Translations under genes and position numbers: made by a program
Notes under the pieces: model-generated
What the model was told of the DNA's origin: nothing
Databases searched by the model: none
The model's input: only the letters and a program-made list of their open reading frames with translations
In this document: piece after piece, positions 13,107 to 23,874 of the stretch
How positions within the stretch are numbered: position 1 is the stretch's first letter
Layout: every line of letters begins with the position of its first letter
NCBI GenBank assembly: GCA_932521035.1
Contig: OW051496.1
Span: 10,850,001-10,914,000 of the forward strand
Reading direction: 5' to 3'
DNA from: Oscheius dolichura
Lineage: Eukaryota; Nematoda; Chromadorea; Rhabditida; Rhabditidae
DNA: 64,000 bases

Positions 13107-13258
13107 AGCTGATGAAAGAAGACTAGGGGGTTAGATAGACGGGGGATTATAAACAGGGGCTCTTATCAAGGGGGGAAGAGGAGCTAGAGGGGAGCGAAGA
13201 AACAGGAACAGAATCGAGATAACTAAAGGAGCCAAAGGGCGAGTTCCGCTTTTATAGT

Positions 13259-13618
13259 TTATTTATTACAGAAATCAATGTCTTGGCAGGCAGTCTTGGG
13301 ATCTGCCTTGACGGTGATGAAGTGGTTGATCTCCTCCTCGTAGATCTTGAACTCGGCTATGCATTCCTTCTTGAGGAAGCCGGTCTCGTCGCAGACCTTC
13401 TGGGTTTCTTTATCAAACCACGTGTCGAAATCTCCTTCCGCTGTATTTTCTCCATTCTAAATTATTTCCCCTCAAACTAGATCACCGTAGGAGCCTACCG
13501 TAATCAGATTGACGCAAGGCATACAGAGGGCACCGTGGAGGAGAGTGGCTCGTCCTTGGGGGAGGACGAGAGCCGAGGAGGCGGCAACCACAGCCAGGAG
13601 GAGAAGAGCAGCCCTCAT
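13259..13618 (-). CDS. Small secreted saposin-like protein, copy A
   Basis: Predicted 105-aa secreted protein, paralogous to the gene immediately downstream. Exons (-): 13618-13499 and 13456-13259. The signal peptide MRAALLLLAVVAASSALVLP is followed by a six-cysteine body: CMPC, a Cys before DETGFLKKEC, and the ending TACQDIDFC. Intron phase and position match copy B. The sequence AATAAATAA makes the stop codon overlap the polyadenylation signal. A saposin-B-type lipid-interacting fold is inferred from the cysteine spacing and size; no specific substrate can be read from the sequence. Confidence 0.82.
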
Positions 13619-13881
13619 TTTTGGGTCCTATATGGATTGTTTTACAGTTAGGAATTAATTCACATCGAGGAGAAGATCACATGACTTAAAAAACAATAGA
13701 AAGGGGGAGAGCGGGCGATGCAATCACGGGGTTATCGTAAAACGGCGTCGCCCTCTTTATCGGGGAGCTCGGGTGGAGTGGCGGTGACTGCGGGTGCAGG
13801 CAGACGGAAATCAGCTCGAGAAGGTTCTATTGTATAAAAAACAGAGTGTCCATTAAAATAACTTTATTTATATAAAAACAA

Positions 13882-14306
13882 CTAGGCAATAGTCTCGTTA
13901 TTTGACTCGTCTCCGCCGCCGTCGCGTCCAGCCGCGTCCGGCTCCTCTACAAACGGATCTTCTTCGAATTTGACCTTGTAGGCCTTGATCATCTGTTTGA
14001 TTGTCTCAGTCAGCTGATTAATCTCCACGTGGAAATTGTTCACCAGCTCTTGAAGTGCCATCTGCTGGTGGAATTTGGCTAGCCTGGCATCCTGGTAATC
14101 ATTAATCCGGCGCCGGTATTCAGCCTTCTTCTGGCGTATTTCCATAACCGCTTCATCTTCGATACATTCTAGAATGGCTCTATTATGTTATGGAGTAGTG
14201 GAATAAACTGACGAGATTCTTCTGCCGAGGAGAGCTCTGCGCAGATTTCTTCGTCTTCATCATCCGCGCTACCGCAGCCGGTAGCTCGTGCAATGGTGTT
14301 ACCCAT
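13882..14306 (-). CDS. MG-start coiled-coil protein, short paralogue
   Basis: Unrecognised 126-aa protein. Exons (-): 14306-14213 and 14168-13882. It begins MGNTIARATGCG, so Gly2 with Ser/Ala-rich context suggests N-myristoylation. An acidic stretch EDEEICAELSSAEES follows. The second exon is helical and charged (MEIRQKKAEYRRRINDYQ onwards), then an acidic Gly-rich tail. It is clearly paralogous to the gene at 16429-17105: same start, same exon-1 ending and the same promoter-side sequence. It lacks that gene's long middle exon. AATAAA lies about 15 bp past the stop. Probably a membrane-anchored coiled-coil protein; function unknown. Confidence 0.75.
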
Positions 14307-14440
14307 ATTCAGAGAGAGACAGAGAGATGAATGAATGGCCAGCTGACCAAAGGTGACCGCTGTCCCGTTGGTTAGCTCGTTTTTACAGAATTCTGTCGCT
14401 TTTGGCGCGGTTTCATCCGGTCGAAACGGGGTCAGGAAGA
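14307..14440 (-). repeat. 5' flank shared with the paralogue at 17106-17240
   Basis: The sequence upstream of the ATG (CAGAGAGAGACAGAGAGATG, and further GCGCGGTTTCATCCGGTC on the + strand) is conserved with 17106-17240. The duplication therefore included the promoter region as well as exon 1. Similarity fades beyond about 14440. Confidence 0.75.
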
Positions 14441-14823
14441 GCCGGGAAACCAAGAAAAAGAGTCCGCAGCTTTGGGTCTCCATAGCCAAGGGGACAAGAA
14501 TTCGAAGAACTGAAAGAATCGGGTGGACCGTATGGACACCATGCCTCCTCTCCTCCCATTTCAAACAGAAAGACAATCCTCCCTTCAGCAAGATGCTCCC
14601 GCTTGGAGGATGGCCCGAGCCGTCGCCTGGCTATAGCGCCTTGTTCTTTCCGTGACGGCTCTGCTTCTTCGGCGCCTCATCCCGCCGGTACCAAGCGGGG
14701 TTAAAACCGGTTCAAGCTAGGTTAATTCAGCTTATCTCTTGGTCAAAAGTAACGTGTAGAGTGAGCAGCCAGCAAAGTGGCATTCACCCTTCTCTCTTCT
14801 CGGAAGACGGTCGCTAACGAAGA

Positions 14824-16145
14824 ATGGGAGACGACGAGGAGAAGGAGAACCCCTGCGCCAACTTCCAGAAAGGAAAACGGTACGTTACTTTGCTATTTTT
14901 ATTACGCGTGCGCTTTTTGGTACGGGCGGCAGGCAGTGCGCGGTGCGTGCCTAGGGCCCATAGAGCTATCACCTAACGCAGCCGTACAGATAAGAAAAAT
15001 GGAGATTAACTCATCCTTTTCAGCTTCGGTGAATGGATAATACAGAGCAAGCTGGACGAGGGCGGCTTCGGTCAGGTGTACAAGGTTGAGAGTAACAAGC
15101 AGCCAGGAAAGATAGCTGCCCTGAAGGCGGAGCCGAACGACGTGGAAGGCGGCTCAGCCATCAAGCTGGAGATGTACGTACTGAAGACGATCAACTCGGA
15201 CGGCGAGAAGATCCACGTGCCGATTGTCTACCACGCCGCGAAGCACAAGAAGTTCTGCTACATGGTGATGATGCTGCTGGGAGACAACTTGAAACACCTG
15301 AGGGCCAAGTGTGACAAAGGGCAGATGACGCCGGGCACGTGGTCCCGCATTGCTATACAGTGCCTCTACGGCATCAAGCTGGTCCACGACTACGGCTTTG
15401 TCCATCGCGACATCAAGCCCAACAACTTCACCATGGGATACGGAAGCGATCCGGAACGCGCTCGGATTGTCCACATCCTGGACTTCGGCCTGACCCGGGC
15501 CTATGCCACGAAGAAGGGCGGCATCTGGGTCGCGAGGAGGGCCCGTGGAAGCGCCGAATTCCGCGGCACCCTGCGCTACTGCTCTCCGAATGTGCACCTG
15601 AAAGTGGAGCAGGGACGGCGTGACGATCTCTGGGGGCTTCTCTACGTGCTGATCGAGTTCCACTGCGAGCTGCCCTGGCAGAAGAGCCACGAGAAGAGTC
15701 ATGTCGAGAACCAGAAGCTAAACATTACAGACGGGGACCTGATGAAGTACATGCCGGAAGAGGTCCGAGCGCTGCCTGCCACCCTCCGCGCCGTAGACTG
15801 CTACGGCCGGCCGAACTACACGTAAGGGGACTTATCCCCTTTATATGAGACGTTTTCAGTCTCTGGGCCAATGCCTTCAAGGCGCTCTACACGAAGGAGA
15901 AGATCCAGTACTGGGACAAGTTTGACTGGGAGAAGTCGGAGGATGTGGAGGTTATCAAGAAAAAGGTCGGCGGCCGTCTGCCGCTGTGGATGACGGGCGG
16001 CGACGCCTTCTTTGCCTCCGACCCGATCAAGATCAACGGACCACCGCCTCGCGATGCCAAGGGTGCCAAGGGAACCGAGAGTGATGTCAAGAGCCGGCCG
16101 ATGGAAAAGTCTAGCCTCAATCAGACGAAAAGCGTCGAGAAGTGA
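14824..16145 (+). CDS. TTBK/casein-kinase-1-like protein kinase
   Basis: Predicted cytoplasmic Ser/Thr kinase of 379 aa, member of the tau-tubulin-kinase-like CK1 branch that is expanded in nematodes and often expressed in the male germ line (family knowledge). Exons: 14824-14879, 15024-15821, 15860-16145. Visible motifs are the Gly loop DEGGFGQVY, the AALKAE lysine, HRDIKPNNF catalytic loop, DFGLTRAY, and the CK1-type FRGTLRYCSPNVH in place of APE. All catalytic residues are present, so it is probably active. The tail after about residue 330 is basic and low-complexity. AATAAA is at 16157. It sits head-to-head between two paralogous - strand genes. Confidence 0.9.
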
Positions 16146-16428
16146 CCAGGCAGGCAATAAAAATCATTCATCGGAATAAAATAACCTGCGGCAGGGTAAA
16201 GTGAATGAAATTGTTGTGTATTTCTTTTTTGGGGGCTTCTCTCTTGTGTTTCTTTGCCCTGGGCAGCTCTCCGTGGTGGCCATGTTGGAACAGTACGGCG
16301 GACCCCTCACAGGCCTAGGATATTTAAGGCCGATCCCCACGAGACGGCCTCAAAAGCCATGAGCTACGGTAAAACGACGGAAAGAAGAGTTGACAATAGC
16401 AAAATTTTATTCTCTTCAAAAACAACAA

Positions 16429-17105
16429 TTAGGCATTCGAATCCTCGAGAGGACATTCGCCGTATTTACGCAGATAATATTCGGAAGCCTGCCGGGCGTG
16501 CTCCTCCAGTTCGGTCACCTCCTCCTGGAAGTTGGCCATCAGCTCTCGAAGGGTCTTCATCTGGTGGAGTTTGTTGTCTCTCTGGGCAAGGACTTCCCTG
16601 ACCTGTTCCAGCTCATAGTACTTCGACTTCTGCTCCACTAAAATCTTTTATTGGGAAAGAATATAGAATGGAAGAGATACCTTTTGAGGCGGAGGGCTCG
16701 TCGTCCGGGTCGAAGGCGGCCCGCCTTATTTCGGAATCGGTGCTGGGAGGGCAGACTGTGCGCTCGTCCCAGAAGCGACTACAATACTCAACTTCACGTT
16801 GAACATCGGCTTCATCCCTGCCTTTATCCTTGGCATGTTGAGCAATCCCACGCAAATATTTGACCTTTTTTGCATCAAGCTTCCGCTGGCTTCTTGCTTC
16901 ACGCCTCCTCTCCTTTTCTTTCCAAGCAGCTGTATGTTCGCTATCTAAATCAATTCCAAACACAGGTATCCTATTTCGGAAAGATAAACTGACCAGATTC
17001 TTCTGACGAGGAGAGCTCTGCATCGGCTTCTACGCCGTCTTCCACGTAAGCGGCGTCGACTTCTTCATCGACTTTGCCGGTGGCTCGTGAAATGGCACTA
17101 CCCAT
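16429..17105 (-). CDS. MG-start coiled-coil protein, long paralogue
   Basis: Unrecognised 194-aa protein. Exons (-): 17105-16994, 16944-16681, 16637-16429. The start MGSAISRATGKV suggests N-myristoylation. The acidic segment ELSSSEES is shared with the gene at 13882-14306. The middle exon, absent from that paralogue, is a charged helix (WKEKERRREARSQRKLDAKK) followed by CSRFWDERTVCPP. The last exon is coiled-coil in character (LRELMANFQEEVTELEEHA) and ends YGECPLEDSNA. AATAAA is just past the stop. Probably a peripheral membrane or scaffold protein. No domain family was recognised. Confidence 0.77.
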
Positions 17106-17240
17106 ATTCAGAGAGAGACAGATAGATGAATGGATCGGGCAGTTGACCAAAAGGAACCGTTATCCCGTCGGGGTATGTCGTTTTTACGGGATTCTGTCGC
17201 TTTGGGCGCGGTTTCATCCGGTCAAAAACGGTTAAGGTCC
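17106..17240 (-). repeat. 5' flank shared with the paralogue at 14307-14440
   Basis: Second copy of the duplicated upstream segment, with the same order of blocks: CAGAGAGAGACAG next to the ATG, then GTTTTTACGGGATTCTGTCG and GCGCGGTTTCATCCGGTC further upstream. Confidence 0.75.
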
Positions 17241-17734
17241 AAATTAGGTAAGGGAAATTGGAGGAAACTGGGCTCTACGGGGGAAAATAACCCGAGAGTA
17301 CCCTTGAGGCTGGAAATATCGTTCTGGAAATCCTCGAAACCCCGCCATCTAGTCCAAGCCTCCTCATCCCCGTCTGCCACCCCCTCTCCCGTTCAAAATC
17401 CAACCAAATATCTTTTTGTCTAGTCAGGGGGTCCAAATTCTAGTGTTTGCCCTGTTGGCTGTGACAGATCTCGTGCTTCTAGTGTTTTCTTTTCGAAAAC
17501 TGCTGCCCAGTTGTAAACAGCTTGCAGCTCAAAGTGCACAGGGCCCTCAGACTCCCTATCCTCCCTCTGGGAATCAGAAACTGTCCATTGGACCCCAATC
17601 TGTCTGATCTCTTCCAACTTTTCCCCTCTTATCAGTTGCTAAAATTGTCCTGCTTAAACTCCACCAAGTCATCTGGTTTGCAAAGTTTCAGACGGGGCCA
17701 CGTGCCCCCTCTAGTGGTCAACATGTTGACGGGG

Positions 17735-17740
17735 TATAAA
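17735..17740 (+). promoter_or_regulatory. TATA box of the 17791 gene
   Basis: GGGGTATAAAAGAGCC lies about 56 bp upstream of the ATG at 17791. The spacing fits a TATA box with a short 5' leader and argues that this gene is transcribed from its own promoter rather than in an operon. Confidence 0.6.
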
Positions 17741-17790
17741 AGAGCCCCGACGGGGGGAAGTGTTCAACTGTGCTAATATACTACTACAAC

Positions 17791-18290
17791 ATGGTGAGTT
17801 ATCCATTTTTCTGGTTCTTATTACTCTGTTTTTTATAGAATTGGCTAGGATTCGACGAGAGAAAGCCTGAACTCGAGAAGAAGAAGGTGCCACCGAGGCA
17901 GGAGAGCCTTTCGGTGAGTTTTGACTTTAAAAACTTCCGGAAATCTTTTATTATGGGAAAAAAGTGCTGGAGATTTTAAAAGAGACTTGGGATCGTTTCT
18001 AGACCCCTTCTAGAAGGTCCCGCAACGTTTTTAAACCCTTGGGAAGGTTCTAGAGAGGCTCAAGACCCCCTGTCTGCTTATTCTCCTTCTTTCTTCATTT
18101 CCAAGCCATTTTTAATGTTTAGGAAGCTGTGGAGGATATGATGGGCCGTCGTCCGAGTGTCACCCTTGCGGATGTGGTAACCCACCCGATGGACAAGATC
18201 GGTGAGTTCCTGCCACGAAAAGAAACCGACATCGACCGTCTCTACCGCCTCTCCAATTTGATGCACGGCTGCGCAGGAAAATACGATTAA
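17791..18290 (+). CDS. Small intron-containing orphan protein
   Basis: Unrecognised 81-aa protein. Exons: 17791-17793 (just the ATG), 17839-17913, 18123-18290. It reads MNWLGFDERKPELEKKKVPP, then a conserved-looking C-terminal half with THPMDKIGEFLPRKETDIDR and ends GCAGKYD. There is no signal peptide or membrane segment. It is charged and probably intracellular. A TATA box lies 56 bp upstream and ATTAAA about 55 bp after the stop. The splitting of the start codon from the rest of the protein by an intron is unusual but both splice sites are strong (ATG|GTGAGT, TTTTATAG). Confidence 0.62.
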
Positions 18291-18383
18291 AAATCTCCCC
18301 CTTTGGATACTGTAGAAAAGTGGAATGTGTACATATGATGATTTATTAAAGATTCTAAAATAGGATCCCGTTTTTTTCTTTTA

Positions 18384-20568
18384 TTATTCTTCGCCGCCTT
18401 CTTTCGGCGCCTCGCAGATACAAAAGCCATCGTCGCTCAGACTGCCCTCGCTGCTCTCGCTGTCCTTCGTCACGTAGGCCAGCCTCTCCACCAGGCAGGC
18501 AGCCACATGGCGCTGCTGGTCATCCAACAGCTTCTTTTGTTCTGTTTTTCTGAACATTTTACCCTTATTCCAGATAGAAAAATAGCCCTACTTGTACCAG
18601 AATCCTCCATCGAATCGTCCTTGCTGAAGGCCGGCCGTCTCGCAGATCATTCCCTGTACTCGAGCAGCAAATTGGCCATTTGACTCGTGGGTAAATCTCC
18701 GTTGACGGGCTGGAATACCTCTATTTTAACTTTTCCTCAAGAACTTTAAGAAGTCCAGAGCTGTGGGGATCAGGCAGAGAAATAGCGGTTCTTGTTTGTG
18801 TGGCCTTGCCAGGGGGAGGATGCCTTTTTGGTGGCCTGAAGATCCTGGGAACGATTGTTTTCCTATTAAGAATACCTTGGGGGTTACTGTAGCAGGTTAG
18901 CAACAAATTTTTGTACAAGGCCTCAAAACCATGGGTCCTAAAGCGACTGTACAGACTCTCAATAGGGCAGGCCGCACTCGCCCCGAGATTTCAAGCTCTG
19001 GCTCGGGGAAGTCCCCAATTTTTCAGAAAAAGGGGATCCTGGGTTGTTACCACGGTAATTCGCTTCAGGACCCACCTTATATTCAAGATAGCCCGGTTAA
19101 AAAGTAATTTAAAAACTCACGAAGATAGATGATCTCATAGAACACGGCCCAACTGGTCATCAGCCGCAGCAGATACATATGAAACTGATCCTCAAACCAA
19201 TACGAGTCCCCGTAGCGGGCGTCTTGCTTCAGAGCTATCGGATAGATGTCCACTCCGGCTTCGAAGACAGCTTTTCGAAATTGTAGAACTTGTGTATTAT
19301 TGGTACAGTATCCCTCGGGGAAGAGAAGAATCGGTCCGCCTTCTTTGGCTACTTTCAATACCTCGGCCAGGAAGCCGGCTCTCTCCTTGAGGCATTTCCT
19401 CTCGAGCCAGAGACTGGGACAGAGTCGGGTGACCAGCGTTTCAATTGCTCCTAAAAATTCGGGGATTCGAATGGGGAGAGACCCCCGCCTACCTATGATT
19501 CCTCGATGTTTCTGTCCGGTGACCATGTATGCATATTCGGAACCTTGTTCCGTTCCGGCAAAGATAATTTGAATATCATTCGGGGTCAGATGATTGGAGA
19601 CGGCGATTCCTGGCTTTTGGGGACGGCTCTCCCCATCCCGATAGATGACGACAGCTCCCAGGCCGGCATTATACAGACGGCAATAGACGATACCAATGTA
19701 GGTCTTCTGTTGAGCTGTGAGACTCTGGAAATAGACTAGATTGGCCATCAAAAAGGGGTAAAACTCACGGTAAAGAAGGATGTGACACAGGCCAACGAGA
19801 TGAAGACAAACGACGAAAAGAAGAGAGCCAGCCGGACAGGGAAGAGAAGAAACAGCCTGGGAGATATGGGATATAGGAGGAGGAGGAGGAGGAGGACCCT
19901 GATTTTGACAGGGTTTTCGAAAATATGGATTTCTTGGTTCTTGTAACCAATAAAAATGGAAAAGAACTCACCGAAATATCAGGGATAGGTAGAAGAGGGT
20001 CTTTTGAAGTGGCGTCCATTGGGGAGGAGGACTGAATCTGAGCAGGGACTCGGCATAGGTGGGGGCGTGGTCAAATGCCGGAGAAATCTCATCCTAAACA
20101 ATTTCTGCTTTAAATGGAAAGAACAAAATGGAGAAGAGGTTTTACGAAAGTCTCTAGGACAGGAATCGGGCCCTCGTCCCGGGAGACTGCCAAAAAACGG
20201 ACCTGTATAATAGATTCCAATGCATTCTCGGTAAAATCCAGTCCCATCTCAAAGGGGTTCGACTTCCCCTCGAGGAAACTAAAACTAGCCGAGGAGGTTT
20301 CAGCACTCCTTTTCAGACAGACACCCTCGTCCTGGAACATGTGCATTTGATTGAATAAAGAAGAGAAACGGACCCGTTCAATAATAGCTGGCCAATGTTG
20401 ATTATCCCGAGGATAGGCGGCCGGGAAGAAGGATTGAAGATAGCTGACGATTCGTAGGTAGAAAAACGGCAGCTGGCCCCAACTTTTACCGGCCAGGATG
20501 AGGACCAAAGTGGGGAGAAAAGCACCGAGCAACACAGAGCCATACATTAGCAGCAGACTGGTCAACAT
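18384..20568 (-). CDS. Glycerol-3-phosphate acyltransferase, GPAT3/4 type
   Basis: ER-membrane acyltransferase predicted to make lysophosphatidic acid in the first step of glycerolipid synthesis. Exons (-): 20568-20203, 20093-19972, 19856-19769, 19724-19495, 19452-19121, 18709-18592, 18549-18384; 473 aa (human GPAT4 456). The N-terminus is a membrane segment (MLTSLLLMYGSVLLGAFLP), with a second hydrophobic hairpin LFLLFPVRLALFFSSFVFIS. Acyltransferase motifs: NHLTPND (HX4D), LFPEGYCTNNT (FPEG block) and IYPIALKQD. The ending QGRFDGGFWYKKTEQKKLL matches the GPAT3/4 tail. TTTCAG five bases before the ATG suggests trans-splicing. C. elegans relatives are acl-4 and acl-5 (family knowledge). The Tyr after FPEG differs from the usual Thr. 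Confidence 0.9.
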
Positions 20569-20777
20569 GGCTGAAACTGTAGGCAGATGAACTAGAGAAG
20601 GACGAAAAAAGGGAAAGGACAAGGAAATACAGGGTCTTGACACGATAAATGGACTGTAATCGAGTTATCAGACACGAATATAGCATGCTGTGATAACTCG
20701 GATTAGGGAGTGGAGTGGAGGCCACGGGCAAGTACCACTGATAGACGGGCACTTTCTCCTGGCTCGGGGGGAATTCC

Positions 20778-20870
20778 GGGCACCTGCACCCTACACTCTT
20801 GGCAGCAGGGATTCCTTTTACCATTAAAATAAAGAGTTTTTACTGCCGAGGTTGTACGGGTGCGGGCGCA
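20778..20870. repeat. IR element copy 2
   Basis: Left arm GGGCACCTGCACCCTACACT; right arm CTGCCGAGGTTGTACGGGTG followed by CGGGCGCAC. The centre is an AT-rich unrelated 30-40 bp. It lies just upstream of the acyltransferase gene. Confidence 0.75.
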
Positions 20871-23765
20871 CGGAACCCCCGCGCCCAGGGAATGGGAAGA
20901 GGTCAAAGGCCACTTCCCTCTGGACACCTTTCAATGAAAAGGAAACGGTTTTCAATGGGTGCAAATGAAAAAAGGAAAAAGAATAGCAGGGAGACAGGAA
21001 TCTTCGCACCGCCTGACATAACCATGAGGGGGCTGCTTCTTGTGAAACCCCCTCCACCTCGTCCTTCTCCTCCCGGCTGTCCACCTCGTGGTCACGTGGC
21101 CGGCCACGCGCGGCCAGACACCGCTGTGTGTGTTCTTTGAGTTCGTCATATTATGTTGTCCGGAATGTTCTTCTCTTGGCTAGCTAGTTATTTAAAGAAA
21201 CAGCCGTGGCTAAAAATAGCTCCCTCTCCTCTTTCCAAAGCAGGCCACTGGCGGCGGGGAGGAGGTGACCTTCAGACCCTGTTTGAATTTCCTTCAGAAA
21301 TGATAAGACGGCCGGCTCTTTTTCCATCTCTCCGTTTCATTTAAAAAAAGGGTGCGAGAAATCAGAGATCGATCATGAAAGGGGGCAGACAGCGGGCTGG
21401 CAGACGGATTGGTCAATACTGGGAAGAAGGATGGTTCGGCGGCCCCTTCCCCTTGGTTTTAAAGGGTAGGGGGTTTAAAGATGGAGACAGTCAGTCTTCT
21501 TAAAGAGAAGAGACCAAGAAGAGAGCCAAGAGAACATGTTGTCCTTCCCGCCCAGACATAACAAACGAACGATGATGATGATGCGGACCGAGAAGGGGGG
21601 ATAGTCAAGGACGACAAATATCTCCTGTTCCCTTTCGAGGTAAAATAAAAAGAAAAGAAGAAAGAAGAAAGAGAAAGTTTCCTGGAAAAAACGGCTACCA
21701 GGTCAATAAATTCTGGGCCGATGTCTGATAACTCGGAGATGATAAGAGAGTGGCCATGAAGGCACCGGGGAGACGGAAGGCGGAAATCTTTCCCCTTGAT
21801 GAATTGACCCCCAGGAAGCTACCGCCGACAACTGACACCTATCTCAAGAGAGAGGAGAGAGTAATGACCGTTTGTCGCCTGGCTGACCAATGTTTTCGAA
21901 AGAGAGGAAGCGAGAGGGAGAGAGCAAACTGTTATTGTCTCTCGAGTCACTCTCTCGGCCTGAGTCAGACCCTCTTGTTGACTGCCGGAGTATGAATAAA
22001 GTGTATGAACTATGGAAAAACGAAGAAAGGGCAAATAGAGAAGGTTTTGAAATGGGGAAATGCCCGGCAACAGAGGAGACATCCCGGAGCGCGCGGCGAT
22101 GACCAAAATGGCTGTTTCCTTCAGGACAGTGGAGGCGGAGACATCTCCGACCTGGCAGACTGACTAGGATGGAATTAGGTCTAGTTGGTGGTCTGCTATC
22201 AAGAGCATCTTGTAGATCACAGTCTGGGCTACCTTTTGAGCTAAAATTCTTCCCGGAACCCTGCAAAATGTCGAAATTTTGGCTTCATCTTCCCAATACC
22301 TGCTAGTTTCGCCACTTTTTGCATTGTCGCACCAAAAAGGCGGGTTCAATCGTCAGTTTATAGTAGATTATAGTGGCCCCGACCTTTTCTACCAGAAGAT
22401 CTTTTTCCTTTCCTTCTTCCAATGGACTAGGGCGAAAATGCGCTGAGTTTTGGTTTTCGGGGCTGCTGGCCGACCAACTATTGAAAACTCAATTAAAGGG
22501 CAGATTTCCTCATTTATCGATAAATATCGGCTTTGACCCTGTAGAACGCATTTTTCGCAGCCGTTTGCACCGAAACCCCCGCCGAAATTCTGCAAATTTC
22601 GGCATTTTTGCACTTGTTTGCTAGTAAAATAAGCCAAATATCAGGTTGGAATGGTTTCAATGGTTCTTTTTGCCTTCTTGTCCACATGTACTTGATTTCT
22701 TTCCTCTTTTAGACTACTGGGAACATAGTTGCTCTCTCTCTCCGTCAACCAACCAGTCCCACACTGAGAACACAACAACACCTGGGAGAGTTGGTTGATT
22801 TAACCCCATATCGAGGGAAATGAAATGACGCAACCGGAGGGCCCGCTCTCACCTCATGTGGGAATTTATTCCACTCTCTCTCTTTTCTTTCTCTTTCTCG
22901 ACTTTCTATTGCTCATTTTTCACGGAACTTTTATCTATTTGGAGCAGTCTGCAGGCGCCTCATATCCGCCCGGAGTCCCAGGAGTTTGTAGCCGATGAGA
23001 CGTCTCTAAAAACTCCTTTGAACGGAACGAGACTCCTATATGGATCCTGTGGACGATGGAAATGGTCCCAGATAACTCTCTGAACTCCCGAGGAGATTCT
23101 CAAAAGACCCCAAGACCAGAGTCCCCTAGAAGAAACTGTCCTTGTCCTTGGAAGGGAAAAACTGCCACAGCCAACTAGTTCCCCATCCCTTCCCCTTCCC
23201 TTTCCTCCTTTCTCCCCATCTTGTAAGCCGATTTGCCTTGGTTGTAGAGACGGTTGCCAAAGCAGCAAAAAAGCGAAAGGGGGCTTGGTTCTGGCCGAGA
23301 GGTTTTTCGAGGTCGAGCATTTGCATACCCATATGGCGGGATTATCACGGCCCGTTTACCCCCAACCACTCCTCCCTTTTAAACCCGAAAAATAAACAAG
23401 GCAGGCTTGACCTTTGAACAGGTAAGGGGCAGACTACTTCAGCCATAACACATAGAGTTTGCCGTCCTCCTCCTCCTCCCCTCGAACGGCAACTCCCTCC
23501 TCCCAGCAGCAGATCCTGGACAAACACAACTTGACAACTTGGAATTTTTTCCGTTCTTTCTTCTCCTTTCTCTGCCCCCCCCCCCCCCCCCACAAGAAAG
23601 TCTTGTGTGTACCTAGTGTAAAAGATGAATGATCTCTTCCTGTACTGTGCAAAAGTCACGTACCACATCTCCTCGCCTAGAGAGGCTCCCTCGCAGTCCT
23701 CAATGGGGGGCAAATGATGACTGATCTTCTCGTCTTTTTGACTTCTTTCTCCCCTTTTTTCCCTC
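20871..23765. other. Intergenic stretch, no gene supported
   Basis: About 2.9 kb without a supported exon. It holds a purine-rich block near 21480-21700, and at 22260-22620 short AT/GC palindromic motifs (CGAAATTTTGG, GCAAATTTCGGCA) that may be decayed repeat. A run of about 17 C lies at 23577-23592. Confidence 0.5.
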
Positions 23766-23771
23766 TATAAA
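23766..23771 (+). promoter_or_regulatory. TATA box of the cystine-knot ligand gene
   Basis: CCCTCTATAAAAGATCAG lies 109 bp upstream of the ATG at 23875, at a plausible distance for the transcription start of the ligand gene. Confidence 0.5.
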
Positions 23772-23874
23772 AGATCAGTTTTTTAGCTCGTTTTGCCACC
23801 TTGGGAGCAAACAGAGGAAACGATTCGAGATAGCGCGCTCTGACAGCAACTGGCAGGTGCCATTCGCCCTCACT

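Noticed and set aside
23577-23592. Run of about 17 C (and the G run at 36221-36239)
   Set aside because: Homopolymer tracts, possibly length errors in the assembly. No function inferred.
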